32,597 nt of DNA from JBEBBU01 sp041158225 (GCA_041158225.1 JBEBBU010000099.1:1-32597), one strand, 5' to 3'; shown: positions 7,225 through 15,913, numbered from the stretch's first letter. Made by a program: numbers and translations. The notes: generated from the sequence alone by a model not told the origin.

Positions 7225-8859
7225 ATGAAAATCGAGATCTGTCCCACGACGCCCTATGGTGACCAGAAACCAGGAACCTCGGGTCTGCGCAAGAAAGTCC
7301 GTGTCTTTCAGCAGCCAGGCTATCTGGAAAACTTCGTTCAGGCCATATTCGATACCCTGGGCGATGTCAGCGGCAAGACACTGGTGCTTGGAGGCGATGG
7401 CCGCTTTTTCAACCGGGAGGCTGCCCAGATCATCCTGAAAATGGCGGCGGCACATGATGTGGGGCGCGTCGTGGTGGGACAGGGAGCCATACTTTCAACA
7501 CCGGCCGCATCCTGCGTGATCCGCAAGCGTCAGGCGCTGGGCGGGTTCATTCTTTCTGCCAGCCATAATCCTGGCGGGCGGGATGAAGACTTCGGCATCA
7601 AGTTCAATGCCGCCAATGGCGGGCCTGCCAGTGAGTCATTTACCGATGCTGTGTTCGCACGCAGCCAGGGCATCAGCCAGTACCGGATCGTGCCTGCCGC
7701 TGATCTGCCGCTGGATGAACCCGGTATCCATAGCCTTGGCGCGATGCAGGTGGAAGTGATCGATCCTGTTGAAGATTATCTGCAGCTCATGGAGTACCTG
7801 TTTGATTTTCCGCTGATGCGTTCGGCACTGACATCAGGTGCTGTGACCCTGCGTTTTGATGCCATGCATGCGGTAACAGGCCCTTATGCCCGACGTATTT
7901 TTGAAGAAAAACTCGGAGCGGTGAGAGGCTCGGTCGTCAATGCCATACCGCTTGAGGATTTTGGTGGTGGCCATCCTGATCCGAATCTGGTGCATGCAGC
8001 TGAACTGGCGCAACACATGATGGGCCGGACTGCGCCGACGCTGGGCGCTGCTTCCGATGGTGATGGTGACCGCAACATGATCATGGGGGCAGGGTTTTTC
8101 GTGACACCCAGTGACAGCCTGGCGGTGCTGGCTGCGAATGCCCATCTGCTGCCTGGGTATAAATCCGGTGTGCGTGGTGTCGCGCGTTCCATGCCTACCA
8201 GCCAGGCGGTCGATCGGGTGGCCCGTGCCATGGGGATTGACAGTTACGAGACGCCTACCGGCTGGAAGTTCTTTGGCAACCTGCTGGATGCGCGGCGTAT
8301 CACGCTCTGTGGTGAGGAAAGCTTTGGTAGTGGCTCCGATCATGTGCGGGAAAAGGATGGCCTGTGGGCTGTGCTGTTCTGGCTCAATCTGGTGGTGCTG
8401 CGCAAGCAGTCGGTCGCTGAGATCGTGCGCGATCACTGGCGCCGTTTTGGCCGCGACTACTACTCGCGCCACGATTATGAGGCCATTGATGCCACGGCGG
8501 CCGAGGCGCTGATGGAGGCGTTGCGTCAGCAGTTGCCAGAGCTTCCTGGCAAAAGCTTTGGCGAATACACGGTGAAACTGGCAGATGATTTCTGCTACCA
8601 CGATCCAGTGGATGCCTCGCAGAGCGCACGCCAGGGCATCCGTATTGGTTTTGAGAATGGTTCGCGCATTGTTTTCCGCCTTTCAGGCACTGGCACGGAA
8701 GGCGCTACCCTGCGTGTTTACATCGAACGCTACGAGCGCGATCCAGCCCTGCACGAGCAGCCGACCCAGGACTATCTGGCAGATCTCATCGCTATCGCCG
8801 CCTCGCTGGCGCAAATCCGCGAGCGTACCGGTCGCGAAGCACCCTGTGTGATTACCTGA
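7225..8859 (+). CDS. pgm: Phosphoglucomutase (alpha-D-glucose-1,6-bisphosphate dependent)
   Basis: This enzyme interconverts glucose-1-phosphate and glucose-6-phosphate, feeding UDP-glucose for glycogen and surface polysaccharides. The 544-residue protein resembles the PGM1-type class (PTTPYGDQKPGTSGLRKKV at the N-terminus) rather than the E. coli Pgm N-terminal type. The phosphoserine loop is SASHNPGG (S113), the Mg-binding loop is DGDGD (278-282), and the sugar-binding loop is GEESFGSGSDH. The phosphate-binding C-terminal motif is RLSGTGTEGATLR. The ATG at 7225 is preferred because GGAG lies just before it, though spacing is short; an in-frame GTG at 7216 would add three residues. It is transcribed divergently from the L,D-transpeptidase gene and followed 10 bases later by uup. 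Confidence 0.95.
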   Translation: MKIEICPTTPYGDQKPGTSGLRKKVRVFQQPGYLENFVQAIFDTLGDVSGKTLVLGGDGRFFNREAAQIILKMAAAHDVGRVVVGQGAILSTPAASCVIRKRQALGGFILSASHNPGGRDEDFGIKFNAANGGPASESFTDAVFARSQGISQYRIVPAADLPLDEPGIHSLGAMQVEVIDPVEDYLQLMEYLFDFPLMRSALTSGAVTLRFDAMHAVTGPYARRIFEEKLGAVRGSVVNAIPLEDFGGGHPDPNLVHAAELAQHMMGRTAPTLGAASDGDGDRNMIMGAGFFVTPSDSLAVLAANAHLLPGYKSGVRGVARSMPTSQAVDRVARAMGIDSYETPTGWKFFGNLLDARRITLCGEESFGSGSDHVREKDGLWAVLFWLNLVVLRKQSVAEIVRDHWRRFGRDYYSRHDYEAIDATAAEALMEALRQQLPELPGKSFGEYTVKLADDFCYHDPVDASQSARQGIRIGFENGSRIVFRLSGTGTEGATLRVYIERYERDPALHEQPTQDYLADLIAIAASLAQIRERTGREAPCVIT

Positions 8860-8869
8860 CGGATCTGCC

Positions 8870-10783
8870 ATGCCATTGTTACGACTGAATAGCATCCAGA
8901 TTGCCTTTGGGGTGCAGCCCTTACTGCAGGATGCCAGCTTCCAGATTGATGCCGGGGAGCGTGTGGGTATTATCGGCCGCAATGGCGAAGGGAAATCCAC
9001 CCTGCTCAAGATCATGGCGGGTACCCAGCTGCCAGACAGCGGTGAAGTCTGGCGCCAGCCTGACCTGCGTCTGGGCTATCTCGAGCAGATGCCCGAGCTG
9101 CCGGATGCAGCCACCATTTACGATGCCGTGGCGCAGGCTCTGGGCGAAGCTGGCGCCTGCCTGGCTGCCTACCATCACATTTCCGAGGCTGTGGCTCTGG
9201 ATCCTTCGGCAGCCAATATCGAGCGTATGGGCCAGTTACAGCAGCAGCTGGAAGCCGTCGATGGCTGGAATCTGCGGCTGCGCGTGGAAAAAACCCTGGA
9301 GCGGTTGAATCTGCCTCCTGACAGGCAGGTGGCGGGTCTGTCCGGCGGCTGGCAGCGGCGTGTGGCGCTGGCACGGGCTCTGGTCAACGATCCAGAGCTG
9401 CTGTTGCTGGACGAGCCGACCAATCATCTGGATCTGGCTTCCATTATCTGGCTGGAGCAGCAGCTGGCCCAGTTTCCAGGTGCTGTGGTGCTGATTACCC
9501 ATGATCGGGCCTTTCTGCAAAAGGTAGCTACCCGGATTGTGGATCTGGATCGTGGCCAGCTGACCTCCTGGCCAGGTTTTTACCGCGATTATCTGGAAAA
9601 GAAAGCCGCCGCCCTTGAAGAAGAAGAGAAGCGTCAGGCCCTGTTCGACAAAAAGCTGGCCCAGGAAGAAGTGTGGATACGCCAGGGGATCAAGGCCCGG
9701 CGCACGCGTAACGAGGGCAGGGTGCGTGCCCTGAAACAGTTACGCCACGAACGTTCCGAGCGTCGTGAACGTGTCGGCACCGCGCGGCTGGAGATGGAGC
9801 AGGCAGAGCGTTCCGGCAGACTCGTGGCAGAGCTCAGGCAGGTGAGTGTCAGTTTTGGTGAGCGCTGTGTCATCCGCGATTTCTCCACGGAAGTCATGCG
9901 CGGTGACCGTATTGCCCTGATTGGCCCGAATGGTGCCGGCAAGACCACCCTGCTACAGGTGCTGCTGGGGCAGCGCGCAGCGGATCAGGGTGAGGTGCGT
10001 TCAGGCACCCAGCTCAAGGTCGCCTATTTTGACCAGCTCAGGGAACAGCTTGATCCTGAGCAGACGCTGCTGGAAGCCATCGGCGATGGCAAGGAGTGGA
10101 TTACCATCAATGGCCAGCAGCAGCATGTGATGAGCTATCTGGGCAATTTCCTGTTTTCTCCCGCGCGTGCGCGCTCTCCCATTCGCAGTCTTTCGGGAGG
10201 AGAAAAGAACCGCGCCCTGCTGGCCCGGCTTCTGACCCAGCCGTGCAATGTTCTGGTGCTGGATGAGCCCACCAACGATCTTGATCTTGAGACGCTGGAA
10301 CTGCTGGAGGCACTGCTGGCTGATTTTGCCGGTACCGTGCTGCTGGTCAGTCATGACCGGGACTTTGTCGATAATGTGGCCACCGCGACCTGGGTATTTG
10401 AGGGTGAGGGGCATATCAGCGAATATGTGGGTGGTTACAGTGACTGGGTGGCGCAGCGCGAACGTCAGTCATCCCGGGCTGCCGGCCAGCCTGGCGCAGC
10501 GTCAGCCAGCCAGCGCGTCACGCCTCAGGCGGCAGCCAGTCCATCTGCTCCCGCCACAAAGAAAAAACTCAGCTTCAGGGAGCAGAAAGAACTGGAAACC
10601 CTGCCTGAGCGCATTGATGCGCTGGAAAAGCAGCAGGCAGAATTAATGCTGGAGGTTAATGCTTCCAGCTTCTACAGACAGGAGCTTGCTATCGTCAACC
10701 AGACCCTGGACAGGCTGCATCAGGTTGAAGCTGAGCTGGCGGCCTGTTTTGAACGCTGGGAGGCGCTTGACCAGCTGTCATAG
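8870..10783 (+). CDS. uup: ABC-F family ATPase Uup
   Basis: This is a soluble twin-ATPase ABC-F protein acting on ribosomes; E. coli Uup is also linked to transposon excision. The 637-residue protein has two nucleotide-binding domains and no membrane segments. The first has Walker A GRNGEGKST (36-44), signature LSGGWQRR and Walker B LLLLDEPTNH. A charged linker follows (RRTRNEGRVRALKQLRHER, the P-site tRNA-interaction motif region), then the second with GPNGAGKTT, LSGGEKNRALLARLL and VLVLDEPTND. A low-complexity Ala/Ser/Pro linker (about 540-560) leads to the C-terminal coiled coil (LPERIDALEKQQAEL onward) that distinguishes Uup from EttA. It sits 10 bases behind pgm and its last 6 bases overlap the convergent MEKHLA gene. 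Confidence 0.93.
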   Translation: MPLLRLNSIQIAFGVQPLLQDASFQIDAGERVGIIGRNGEGKSTLLKIMAGTQLPDSGEVWRQPDLRLGYLEQMPELPDAATIYDAVAQALGEAGACLAAYHHISEAVALDPSAANIERMGQLQQQLEAVDGWNLRLRVEKTLERLNLPPDRQVAGLSGGWQRRVALARALVNDPELLLLDEPTNHLDLASIIWLEQQLAQFPGAVVLITHDRAFLQKVATRIVDLDRGQLTSWPGFYRDYLEKKAAALEEEEKRQALFDKKLAQEEVWIRQGIKARRTRNEGRVRALKQLRHERSERRERVGTARLEMEQAERSGRLVAELRQVSVSFGERCVIRDFSTEVMRGDRIALIGPNGAGKTTLLQVLLGQRAADQGEVRSGTQLKVAYFDQLREQLDPEQTLLEAIGDGKEWITINGQQQHVMSYLGNFLFSPARARSPIRSLSGGEKNRALLARLLTQPCNVLVLDEPTNDLDLETLELLEALLADFAGTVLLVSHDRDFVDNVATATWVFEGEGHISEYVGGYSDWVAQRERQSSRAAGQPGAASASQRVTPQAAASPSAPATKKKLSFREQKELETLPERIDALEKQQAELMLEVNASSFYRQELAIVNQTLDRLHQVEAELAACFERWEALDQLS

Positions 10784-11230
10784 CCAGGTCCAGCGATCAA
10801 AGCATGCGGCCTGGCCGCAGGCCTGTCCGTCATCATCAAGCAGGTTCCAGACCCAGGCATCCTGTATCCGGAAACGTCTGCCCTCGCTGCTGATGCGGAT
10901 GCCCGAGTAGTGGCTGATGAAACCCTGGCGGGCGACCGTCTCCAGCAGTTGCGCCCTTTCATGCTGAAGCGGACGCTCAGCTGAAAGCCGCGATGGCGTA
11001 CGGCACAGGGTGGCCATATCCATGGCAAACAGTGACTGGGCCTGCTGGTTGCCGTAAATGAATACAGGATCAGGCTGCCCATCGTGCGCCAGCAGCGCCC
11101 AGGGGGCTGCATGCAGCCATTGTGCCTGCTGGCTGCTATCCAGATGGATGGCCGGGCATAACGACTGTCCGGTCCAGTGGGTATAGCTGCCGGCAATCCG
11201 CATCAGCAGCCCGATCTGCTGCCTGTCCAT
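10778..11230 (-). CDS. MEKHLA-domain protein (PAS-like small protein)
   Basis: This protein of about 150 residues is essentially a single MEKHLA domain. That PAS-related fold was first named at the C-terminus of plant HD-ZIP III transcription factors and also occurs alone in bacteria. Recognisable family elements include DPVFIYGNQQAQSLFAMD, TPSRLSAERPLQHERAQLL, ISHYSGIRISSEGRRFRI and the end AWVWNLLDDDGQACGQAA followed by FDRW. The biochemical role of the bacterial proteins is not established; ligand or redox sensing is an inference from the fold. The start is uncertain. ATG at 11230 lacks a clear ribosome-binding site, whereas TTG at 11254, eight codons upstream, has AGGAG at a 6-base distance. 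The gene is head-to-head with thiD and its stop overlaps the uup end. Confidence 0.82.
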   Translation of the reverse strand: MDRQQIGLLMRIAGSYTHWTGQSLCPAIHLDSSQQAQWLHAAPWALLAHDGQPDPVFIYGNQQAQSLFAMDMATLCRTPSRLSAERPLQHERAQLLETVARQGFISHYSGIRISSEGRRFRIQDAWVWNLLDDDGQACGQAACFDRWTWL

Positions 11231-11252
11231 AATGTTGTCTGCCTGTTTTTGC

Positions 11253-11265
11253 AAGGAGTGCTCCT
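11253..11265. promoter_or_regulatory. Inverted repeat carrying ribosome-binding sites for both divergent genes
   Basis: AGGAG (11254-11258), TG, CTCCT (11261-11265) is an inverted repeat between the divergent thiD and MEKHLA genes. The plus-strand AAGGAG lies 10 bases before the thiD ATG. The minus-strand AGGAG lies 6 bases before a TTG that could start the MEKHLA protein. There is no room between the two starts for two ordinary promoters, so at least one promoter probably lies inside the opposite gene. Confidence 0.55.
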
Positions 11266-11268
11266 GTC

Positions 11269-12069
11269 ATGATGCGTGACCAGTCCTGTCTGTCTGCGCG
11301 CCGCCCTGTGGTGCTGACCATTGCCGGTCATGATCCATCAGGCGGTGCGGGGGTGACCGCTGACGCTGAAACCCTGCGCGCGCTGGGGTGTCACTGCTGT
11401 CAGGTGGTCACGGCACTGACCGAGCAGGACACCCATAATGTTTTTGCCATCTGGCCGCAGCCGGCACAGACCCTGCTGCGACAGGCAGCGCGTATTGTCG
11501 CCGATATGCCGCCTGCAGTGATCAAGATCGGCCTGATAGGCAGCGAGGAACTGGTATACGCCCTGGCTGCCTGGCTCAGGCAGCCCGATCTTGCCCATAT
11601 CCCGGTGGTACTGGACCCGGTGCTGGCGGCAGGCGGTGGTGGGCGTCTTGGGCCTGGCGGGCTGGGAGCGCTTATCGTCAGTGAACTGTTGCCCCGCTGT
11701 CATGTGGTGACGCCCAATGTGCCGGAGGCTCAGCGTCTGTCGGGTCTGGATGATCCCGTTGCTGCCGTGAGCGCCCTGCTGGCGTGCGGTGCCGGAGCAG
11801 TGCTGCTGACGGGCACGCATGCTGCCAGTCATGATGTCATCAATACGCTGGATACGCGGGATGGTCTGCATGCCAGCTGGCGCTGGCCGCGACTGTCAGG
11901 TGAATATCACGGTTCCGGCTGTACCCTGGCCTCAGCGCTTGCTGCCCTGCTGGCGCAGGGCCTGCCACTTGCAGAAGCGGCTGCCCGTGCCCAGCGTTTT
12001 ACCTGGAACAGCCTGCTGCACGCACGGCATGCAGGCGGCGGGCAGCTTCTGCCTGACCGTTTACGCTGA
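11269..12069 (+). CDS. thiD: Hydroxymethylpyrimidine (phosphomethylpyrimidine) kinase ThiD
   Basis: ThiD phosphorylates HMP and HMP-phosphate to HMP-diphosphate, the pyrimidine substrate that ThiE joins to the thiazole in thiamine synthesis. The 266-residue product is of the ribokinase-like superfamily. The N-terminal signature is TIAGHDPSGGAGVTADAET (about 17-35), followed by VVTALTEQDT, DPVLAAGGGGRL and TPNVPEA. The C-terminal anion-hole/catalytic motif is HGSGCTLASA. AAGGAG stands 10 bases before the first of two adjacent ATG codons. thiE is present in the same window but about 18 kb away, so the pathway is not clustered. The 3' end meets recJ tail-to-tail with a 5-base gap and no visible terminator. 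Confidence 0.95.
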   Translation: MMRDQSCLSARRPVVLTIAGHDPSGGAGVTADAETLRALGCHCCQVVTALTEQDTHNVFAIWPQPAQTLLRQAARIVADMPPAVIKIGLIGSEELVYALAAWLRQPDLAHIPVVLDPVLAAGGGGRLGPGGLGALIVSELLPRCHVVTPNVPEAQRLSGLDDPVAAVSALLACGAGAVLLTGTHAASHDVINTLDTRDGLHASWRWPRLSGEYHGSGCTLASALAALLAQGLPLAEAAARAQRFTWNSLLHARHAGGGQLLPDRLR

Positions 12070-12074
12070 CGCAT

Positions 12075-13811
12075 TCAGCAGGTTTCCATGTATTCAATCG
12101 CCATCTGCAGGCGCTCCTTCCCCTGATACTGGTTGATTTCCAGCCTGTAGGCCGCACGTATCCTGCTCTGGCCGATCCAGCGCTCTGGGGCGTCTACCTG
12201 AAAAGCAATGGCATCAATCTGGCGTCTGCTGCCTTCGGGAGCCAGTGTCATCTTTAGGTGCCTGCCACCCACGATGCGATTGTTGATGACCTCAAAAGTG
12301 CCATCAAAAACTGGCAGAGGAAAGCCCTGTCCCCAGGGGCCGGCTTCCTGGATCTGTCGGGCGGTGATCTGTGAGAACGCACTTTCGTCAAGTTCTCCAT
12401 CACTCAGGATGCCTGTTGTTGCCGGCAGGGTGCGGCGTTGCCTGACAGCTTCGGCAAAAGCCTGCTGAAACACTGCCAGGTGCTGTCTGGGTAGCGTCAC
12501 GCCGGCTGCCATGGCGTGTCCGCCGAAGCCTGTCATCAGGTCAGGGTAGCGTGTACTGATGTCGCTGAGCGTATCACGGATGTGAACCGAAGGTATGGAG
12601 CGTGCCGAGCCTTTCAGTGTGTCGCTGTCGCTGTCTGCGAAGACAATCACCGGCCGGTCATAGCGGTCCTTGATCCTTGCTGCCAGTATGCCGACAATGC
12701 CCTGATGCCAGCCTGGCTGGTACAGGCACAGGCCCGCTGCGTCGCTGTCCAGGCCGCCATCGTCGGTGCGTAACAGTTGCAGTGCCTCGCCCTGCATCTC
12801 GCTTTCCCGTTGCCGCCGCTCCATATTCATCTGGTTCAGCTGTTCTGCCAGCAGGCCTGCACGATGCGGGTCATCGCTCAGCAGGCATTCAATGCCGGTC
12901 GACATGTCCTGCATGCGGCCGGCGGCATTCAGGCGTGGTGCCAGGGCAAAAGCCAGATCCTGGGCATCAATGTGCCGGTAATCCCGGCCGGCGATGGACA
13001 GGAGGGCTGCAATTCCAGGCCGCGGGCCAGCCCGGCGGATACGCTGCATGCCCTGATGTACCAGTATGCGGTTGACCGGGTCAAGTGTGACCACATCCGC
13101 GACGGTGCCCAGTGCGACCAGATCAAGAAAGTCCGCCAGTCCGGGTTCTGGTCGCTCCCCGCTGAACCAGCCCTGTTCACGCAGATGCTGTCTCAGTGCC
13201 ACCAGTACAAAAAACATCACGCCTACACCTGCCAGAGAGCGCGCAGGGAAATCATCATCATTCAGGCAGGGATTCACGATGGCATCAGCTTCAGGCAGTG
13301 TCTCGCCTGGCAGATGATGATCGGTAATGAGCACGCCTATGCCGAGGTTTCTGGCGTACTGTGTGCCTGCGTGGCTGCTGATGCCGTTATCGACGGTCAT
13401 GATCCAGTCAGGTTTGCGCAGGGCGGCCTCGGCCACGATGGCTTCGCTCATGCCATAGCCATAGTCGAAGCGGTTGGGTACCAGATAATCGACATTTTTC
13501 GCGCCCATGGCACGCAGTCCGAGGACGGCCAGTGCTGAACTGGTCGCACCATCAGCATCAAAGTCGCCCAGTACCAGAATGGACTGCGCTGATTGCAGGG
13601 CGGATGCCAGATGCTTGACCAGTGGTCTCATGCCGGCAAGCTGCCATGGATCGGGCAGATCAGCGAGCGAACGGCGCTCACAGGCTTCCCGGGTGTGGCC
13701 ACGCGCATGGCAGAGCCGGTCGATCAGGCTGGACGGTTGCAGTGCTTCGTCTCCGCTACCATGCTGGCGGCGGATCACGGGCATGTTTCTGGGGTGGTGC
13801 AGTGGTGGCAT
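12075..13811 (-). CDS. recJ: Single-stranded-DNA-specific 5'-3' exonuclease RecJ
   Basis: RecJ degrades single-stranded DNA 5' to 3' in RecF-pathway recombination, mismatch repair and base-excision repair. The DHH phosphoesterase core is clear: VLGDFDADGATSSALAV near 80, LITDHHLPGE near 160, LAGVGVMFF and PRLNAAGRM. The DHHA1 nucleic-acid-binding part has GFGGHAMAAG. The ATG at 13811 gives 578 residues, against 577 in E. coli. Earlier in-frame ATGs at 13841 and 13853 lie at or upstream of a TATAAT element that probably drives the gene, and ATG 13784 is a shorter alternative. No strong ribosome-binding site decides the start. The gene is divergent from the acyltransferase cluster. Confidence 0.94.
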   Translation of the reverse strand: MPPLHHPRNMPVIRRQHGSGDEALQPSSLIDRLCHARGHTREACERRSLADLPDPWQLAGMRPLVKHLASALQSAQSILVLGDFDADGATSSALAVLGLRAMGAKNVDYLVPNRFDYGYGMSEAIVAEAALRKPDWIMTVDNGISSHAGTQYARNLGIGVLITDHHLPGETLPEADAIVNPCLNDDDFPARSLAGVGVMFFVLVALRQHLREQGWFSGERPEPGLADFLDLVALGTVADVVTLDPVNRILVHQGMQRIRRAGPRPGIAALLSIAGRDYRHIDAQDLAFALAPRLNAAGRMQDMSTGIECLLSDDPHRAGLLAEQLNQMNMERRQRESEMQGEALQLLRTDDGGLDSDAAGLCLYQPGWHQGIVGILAARIKDRYDRPVIVFADSDSDTLKGSARSIPSVHIRDTLSDISTRYPDLMTGFGGHAMAAGVTLPRQHLAVFQQAFAEAVRQRRTLPATTGILSDGELDESAFSQITARQIQEAGPWGQGFPLPVFDGTFEVINNRIVGGRHLKMTLAPEGSRRQIDAIAFQVDAPERWIGQSRIRAAYRLEINQYQGKERLQMAIEYMETC

Positions 13812-13839
13812 GCAGGGGGCTTTCCGGATAGGAGCCGCC

Positions 13840-13847
13840 ATTATAAT
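13840..13847. promoter_or_regulatory. Palindromic ATTATAAT, candidate -10 for recJ
   Basis: The 8-base palindrome contains a perfect TATAAT on both strands. On the minus strand it would place a start near 13833, about 22 bases before the chosen recJ ATG. The matching -35 (CACCCT at 17 bases) is poor, so this is a -10-only prediction. Confidence 0.4.
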
Positions 13848-13853
13848 GGGCAA

Positions 13854-13882
13854 TGTACAGAAAGGGTGCGCTAGGGTAGAAT
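13854..13882 (+). promoter_or_regulatory. Candidate promoter of the acyltransferase cluster
   Basis: TGTACA (13854-13859), a 17-base spacer and TAGAAT (13877-13882) match 4 and 5 of 6 sigma-70 consensus positions. Transcription would begin near 13889, leaving about 20 bases of leader before the first acyltransferase ATG. That ATG has no recognisable Shine-Dalgarno sequence. Confidence 0.45.
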
Positions 13883-13909
13883 CCCGCGTTTAAGTCGTGG
13901 ACTTCCTGG

Positions 13910-15913
13910 ATGCACCCCCTCTACCGCCCTGACATTGATGGCCTGCGCGCGGTTGCCGTCCTTTCTGTTCTGATTCATCATGCATTTCCAGAGCACTTCC
14001 GTACCGGATACATTGGTGTTGATGTGTTCTTTGTCATTTCCGGATTTCTGATCAGCTGTATCCTGTTCGCCAGTCTGGAACAGGGGCGTTTCAGTCTGCT
14101 GGATTTCTACCGCCGGCGTATCCTGCGCATATTCCCTGCGCTTGTGACGGTGGTGCTGGCCGTTTTTCTGGCCGGATGGTATGTGCTTTTCAGTAGCGAA
14201 TTTGCCCAGTTGGGCCGGCATATAGTGGCTGGTGCCGGATTTGTTTCCAATTTCCTGCTGTGGTCTGAGGCTGGTTATTTTGATACCACATCCTACGACA
14301 AGCCATTGCTGCATCTCTGGTCGCTGGGTATCGAGGAACAGTTCTATATCCTGTGGCCCTGGCTGCTCTGGCTGTTCTGGTCAAGGCATCTGGGCTTCCT
14401 TGCGCTGACGGGATGCCTGTTGCTGCTGTCGTTTGCCTGGAATCTGCGCGAGGTCATGCTGGGGCATGACACCGCTGATTTCTATTCTCCCCTGTCGCGT
14501 TTGTGGGAACTGATGGCAGGCGGCTGTCTGGCCTATATGCATCAGCATGCCGCGCGCTTCCCCCGCCTGCATCAGTGGCGCCTGCGTTGGCAGGGGCTGC
14601 AGTCCTGGGCAGGTCTGGCGCTTCTGGTCACTGGACTGGTGGTGCTGAAAGGCCATCTGGCCTATCCGGGCTACCGGGCGCTGCTGCCAGTCACGGGCGC
14701 ACTGCTGCTGATTTCTGCGGGGCCGGAACCCTGGGTCAACCGTTATCTGCTGGCGAACCGTCCCATGGTATGGGTGGGTCTGATCAGCTATCCCCTGTAT
14801 CTCTGGCACTGGCCATTACTGGCCCTAGCGCATGTGATCGAGGGCAGGCTACCGGATGTGGAACTGCGTTTTCAGCTGATGGGACTCAGTGTTCTGCTGG
14901 CGACCCTGACCTACGTAGCCATTGAGAGACCGGTACGTTTTGGCCTGCAGAAGCGCGACAGGGCCGCATGGTCACTGGTCGCCGCGATGCTGCTGCTGGC
15001 AGCGCTGGGTGCAGCAACGGATCGTGCGCAGGGTTTTCCAGCGCGTGCGGCCAATGCTAATGAACACGTACTGGGGATGAGTCAGGCGTTGCAGGCGCCT
15101 GTGGTTGACCAGCAATTCTGCCGGCAGCTCTACCAGGTTCAGCCTGGCAGGGAAGTCCTGTGTGCACTGCATTCGCCTGAACCCTACTATCTGATGGTAG
15201 GTGACAGCCATGCCGGCTCCCTGTCTCTGGGGGTTGCCGCGCATCAGGACCTGTTTCCAGACATGCTGCTGGCCAGTCCCGGCTGTCTTCCTCTGGTCGA
15301 CAGTTATGTGCAGTCATCGCGTCTGCCTCCGGGGGATCATCGTTGCCGTTCACTGGCCCAGGCGGTGTTCATGGCACTTGACCGGATCCCCTCACTCCGT
15401 CATGTGCTGCTGGTCAACCGTGGACCCATCTATTTCACATCCGTGGATTTTGGTGTACATCCGCAGACCGATATTGCCATTTATGATCATGAGGATCGGC
15501 GACAGAGCGGTGTTGCTGCCATGCAGGCCTGGCTGTCCGGCTATGATGATCTGGTCAGCCGTCTGGAAGCGCGTGGGGTCAGGGTCAGTTTCATGATCGA
15601 CTGGCCCGAGCTGGATTTTGTACCCCGTGCCTGTGTGCCGCGGGCCATTGAGCTTGGCTCGCGCCATGCGTGTACCATTGCGCGGGCAAGGGTGGAGGAA
15701 AGGCAGCATGACTACAGGCAGCTGATTGCCCGGTTGCAGGCCATGCATCCCAGCCTTGATGTCTATGACAGCAACCGTCTGTTCTGTGGCGATGACAGCT
15801 GCTCGGCACTGGTGGGTGGGGTTCTGCAGTATCTTGACGATGATCATCTTACCCAGCGTGGCAGCGAGAGTGTGCTGCTCGGCTTTCTTCACCATGGCGC
15901 GTCCCATCCATGA
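13910..15913 (+). CDS. Acyltransferase-3 / SGNH membrane protein (copy 1 of 3)
   Basis: This is a 667-residue OafA-type protein: an N-terminal acyltransferase-3 domain of about ten membrane helices fused to a C-terminal periplasmic SGNH hydrolase-like domain. The N-terminus reads YRPDIDGLRAVAVLSVLIHH, with R13 and the H23-H24 pair of the transferase active site. It continues with GVDVFFVISGFLIS, HLWSLGIEEQFYILWPW and SYPLYLWHWPLL. The SGNH part has GDSHA (nucleophile S433) and DDDH (D643, H646) and eight cysteines shared with copies 2 and 3. Such proteins take acyl groups, usually acetyl, from a cytosolic donor and transfer them to O-antigen or other periplasmic glycans; the substrate here is unknown. 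The stop overlaps the next start in ATGA. There is no obvious ribosome-binding site. Confidence 0.93.
   Translation: MHPLYRPDIDGLRAVAVLSVLIHHAFPEHFRTGYIGVDVFFVISGFLISCILFASLEQGRFSLLDFYRRRILRIFPALVTVVLAVFLAGWYVLFSSEFAQLGRHIVAGAGFVSNFLLWSEAGYFDTTSYDKPLLHLWSLGIEEQFYILWPWLLWLFWSRHLGFLALTGCLLLLSFAWNLREVMLGHDTADFYSPLSRLWELMAGGCLAYMHQHAARFPRLHQWRLRWQGLQSWAGLALLVTGLVVLKGHLAYPGYRALLPVTGALLLISAGPEPWVNRYLLANRPMVWVGLISYPLYLWHWPLLALAHVIEGRLPDVELRFQLMGLSVLLATLTYVAIERPVRFGLQKRDRAAWSLVAAMLLLAALGAATDRAQGFPARAANANEHVLGMSQALQAPVVDQQFCRQLYQVQPGREVLCALHSPEPYYLMVGDSHAGSLSLGVAAHQDLFPDMLLASPGCLPLVDSYVQSSRLPPGDHRCRSLAQAVFMALDRIPSLRHVLLVNRGPIYFTSVDFGVHPQTDIAIYDHEDRRQSGVAAMQAWLSGYDDLVSRLEARGVRVSFMIDWPELDFVPRACVPRAIELGSRHACTIARARVEERQHDYRQLIARLQAMHPSLDVYDSNRLFCGDDSCSALVGGVLQYLDDDHLTQRGSESVLLGFLHHGASHP

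Noticed and set aside
10720..11196. Alternative minus-strand frame at the MEKHLA locus
   Set aside because: The other frame (10778-11230) matches the MEKHLA domain throughout; this one shows no family similarity.
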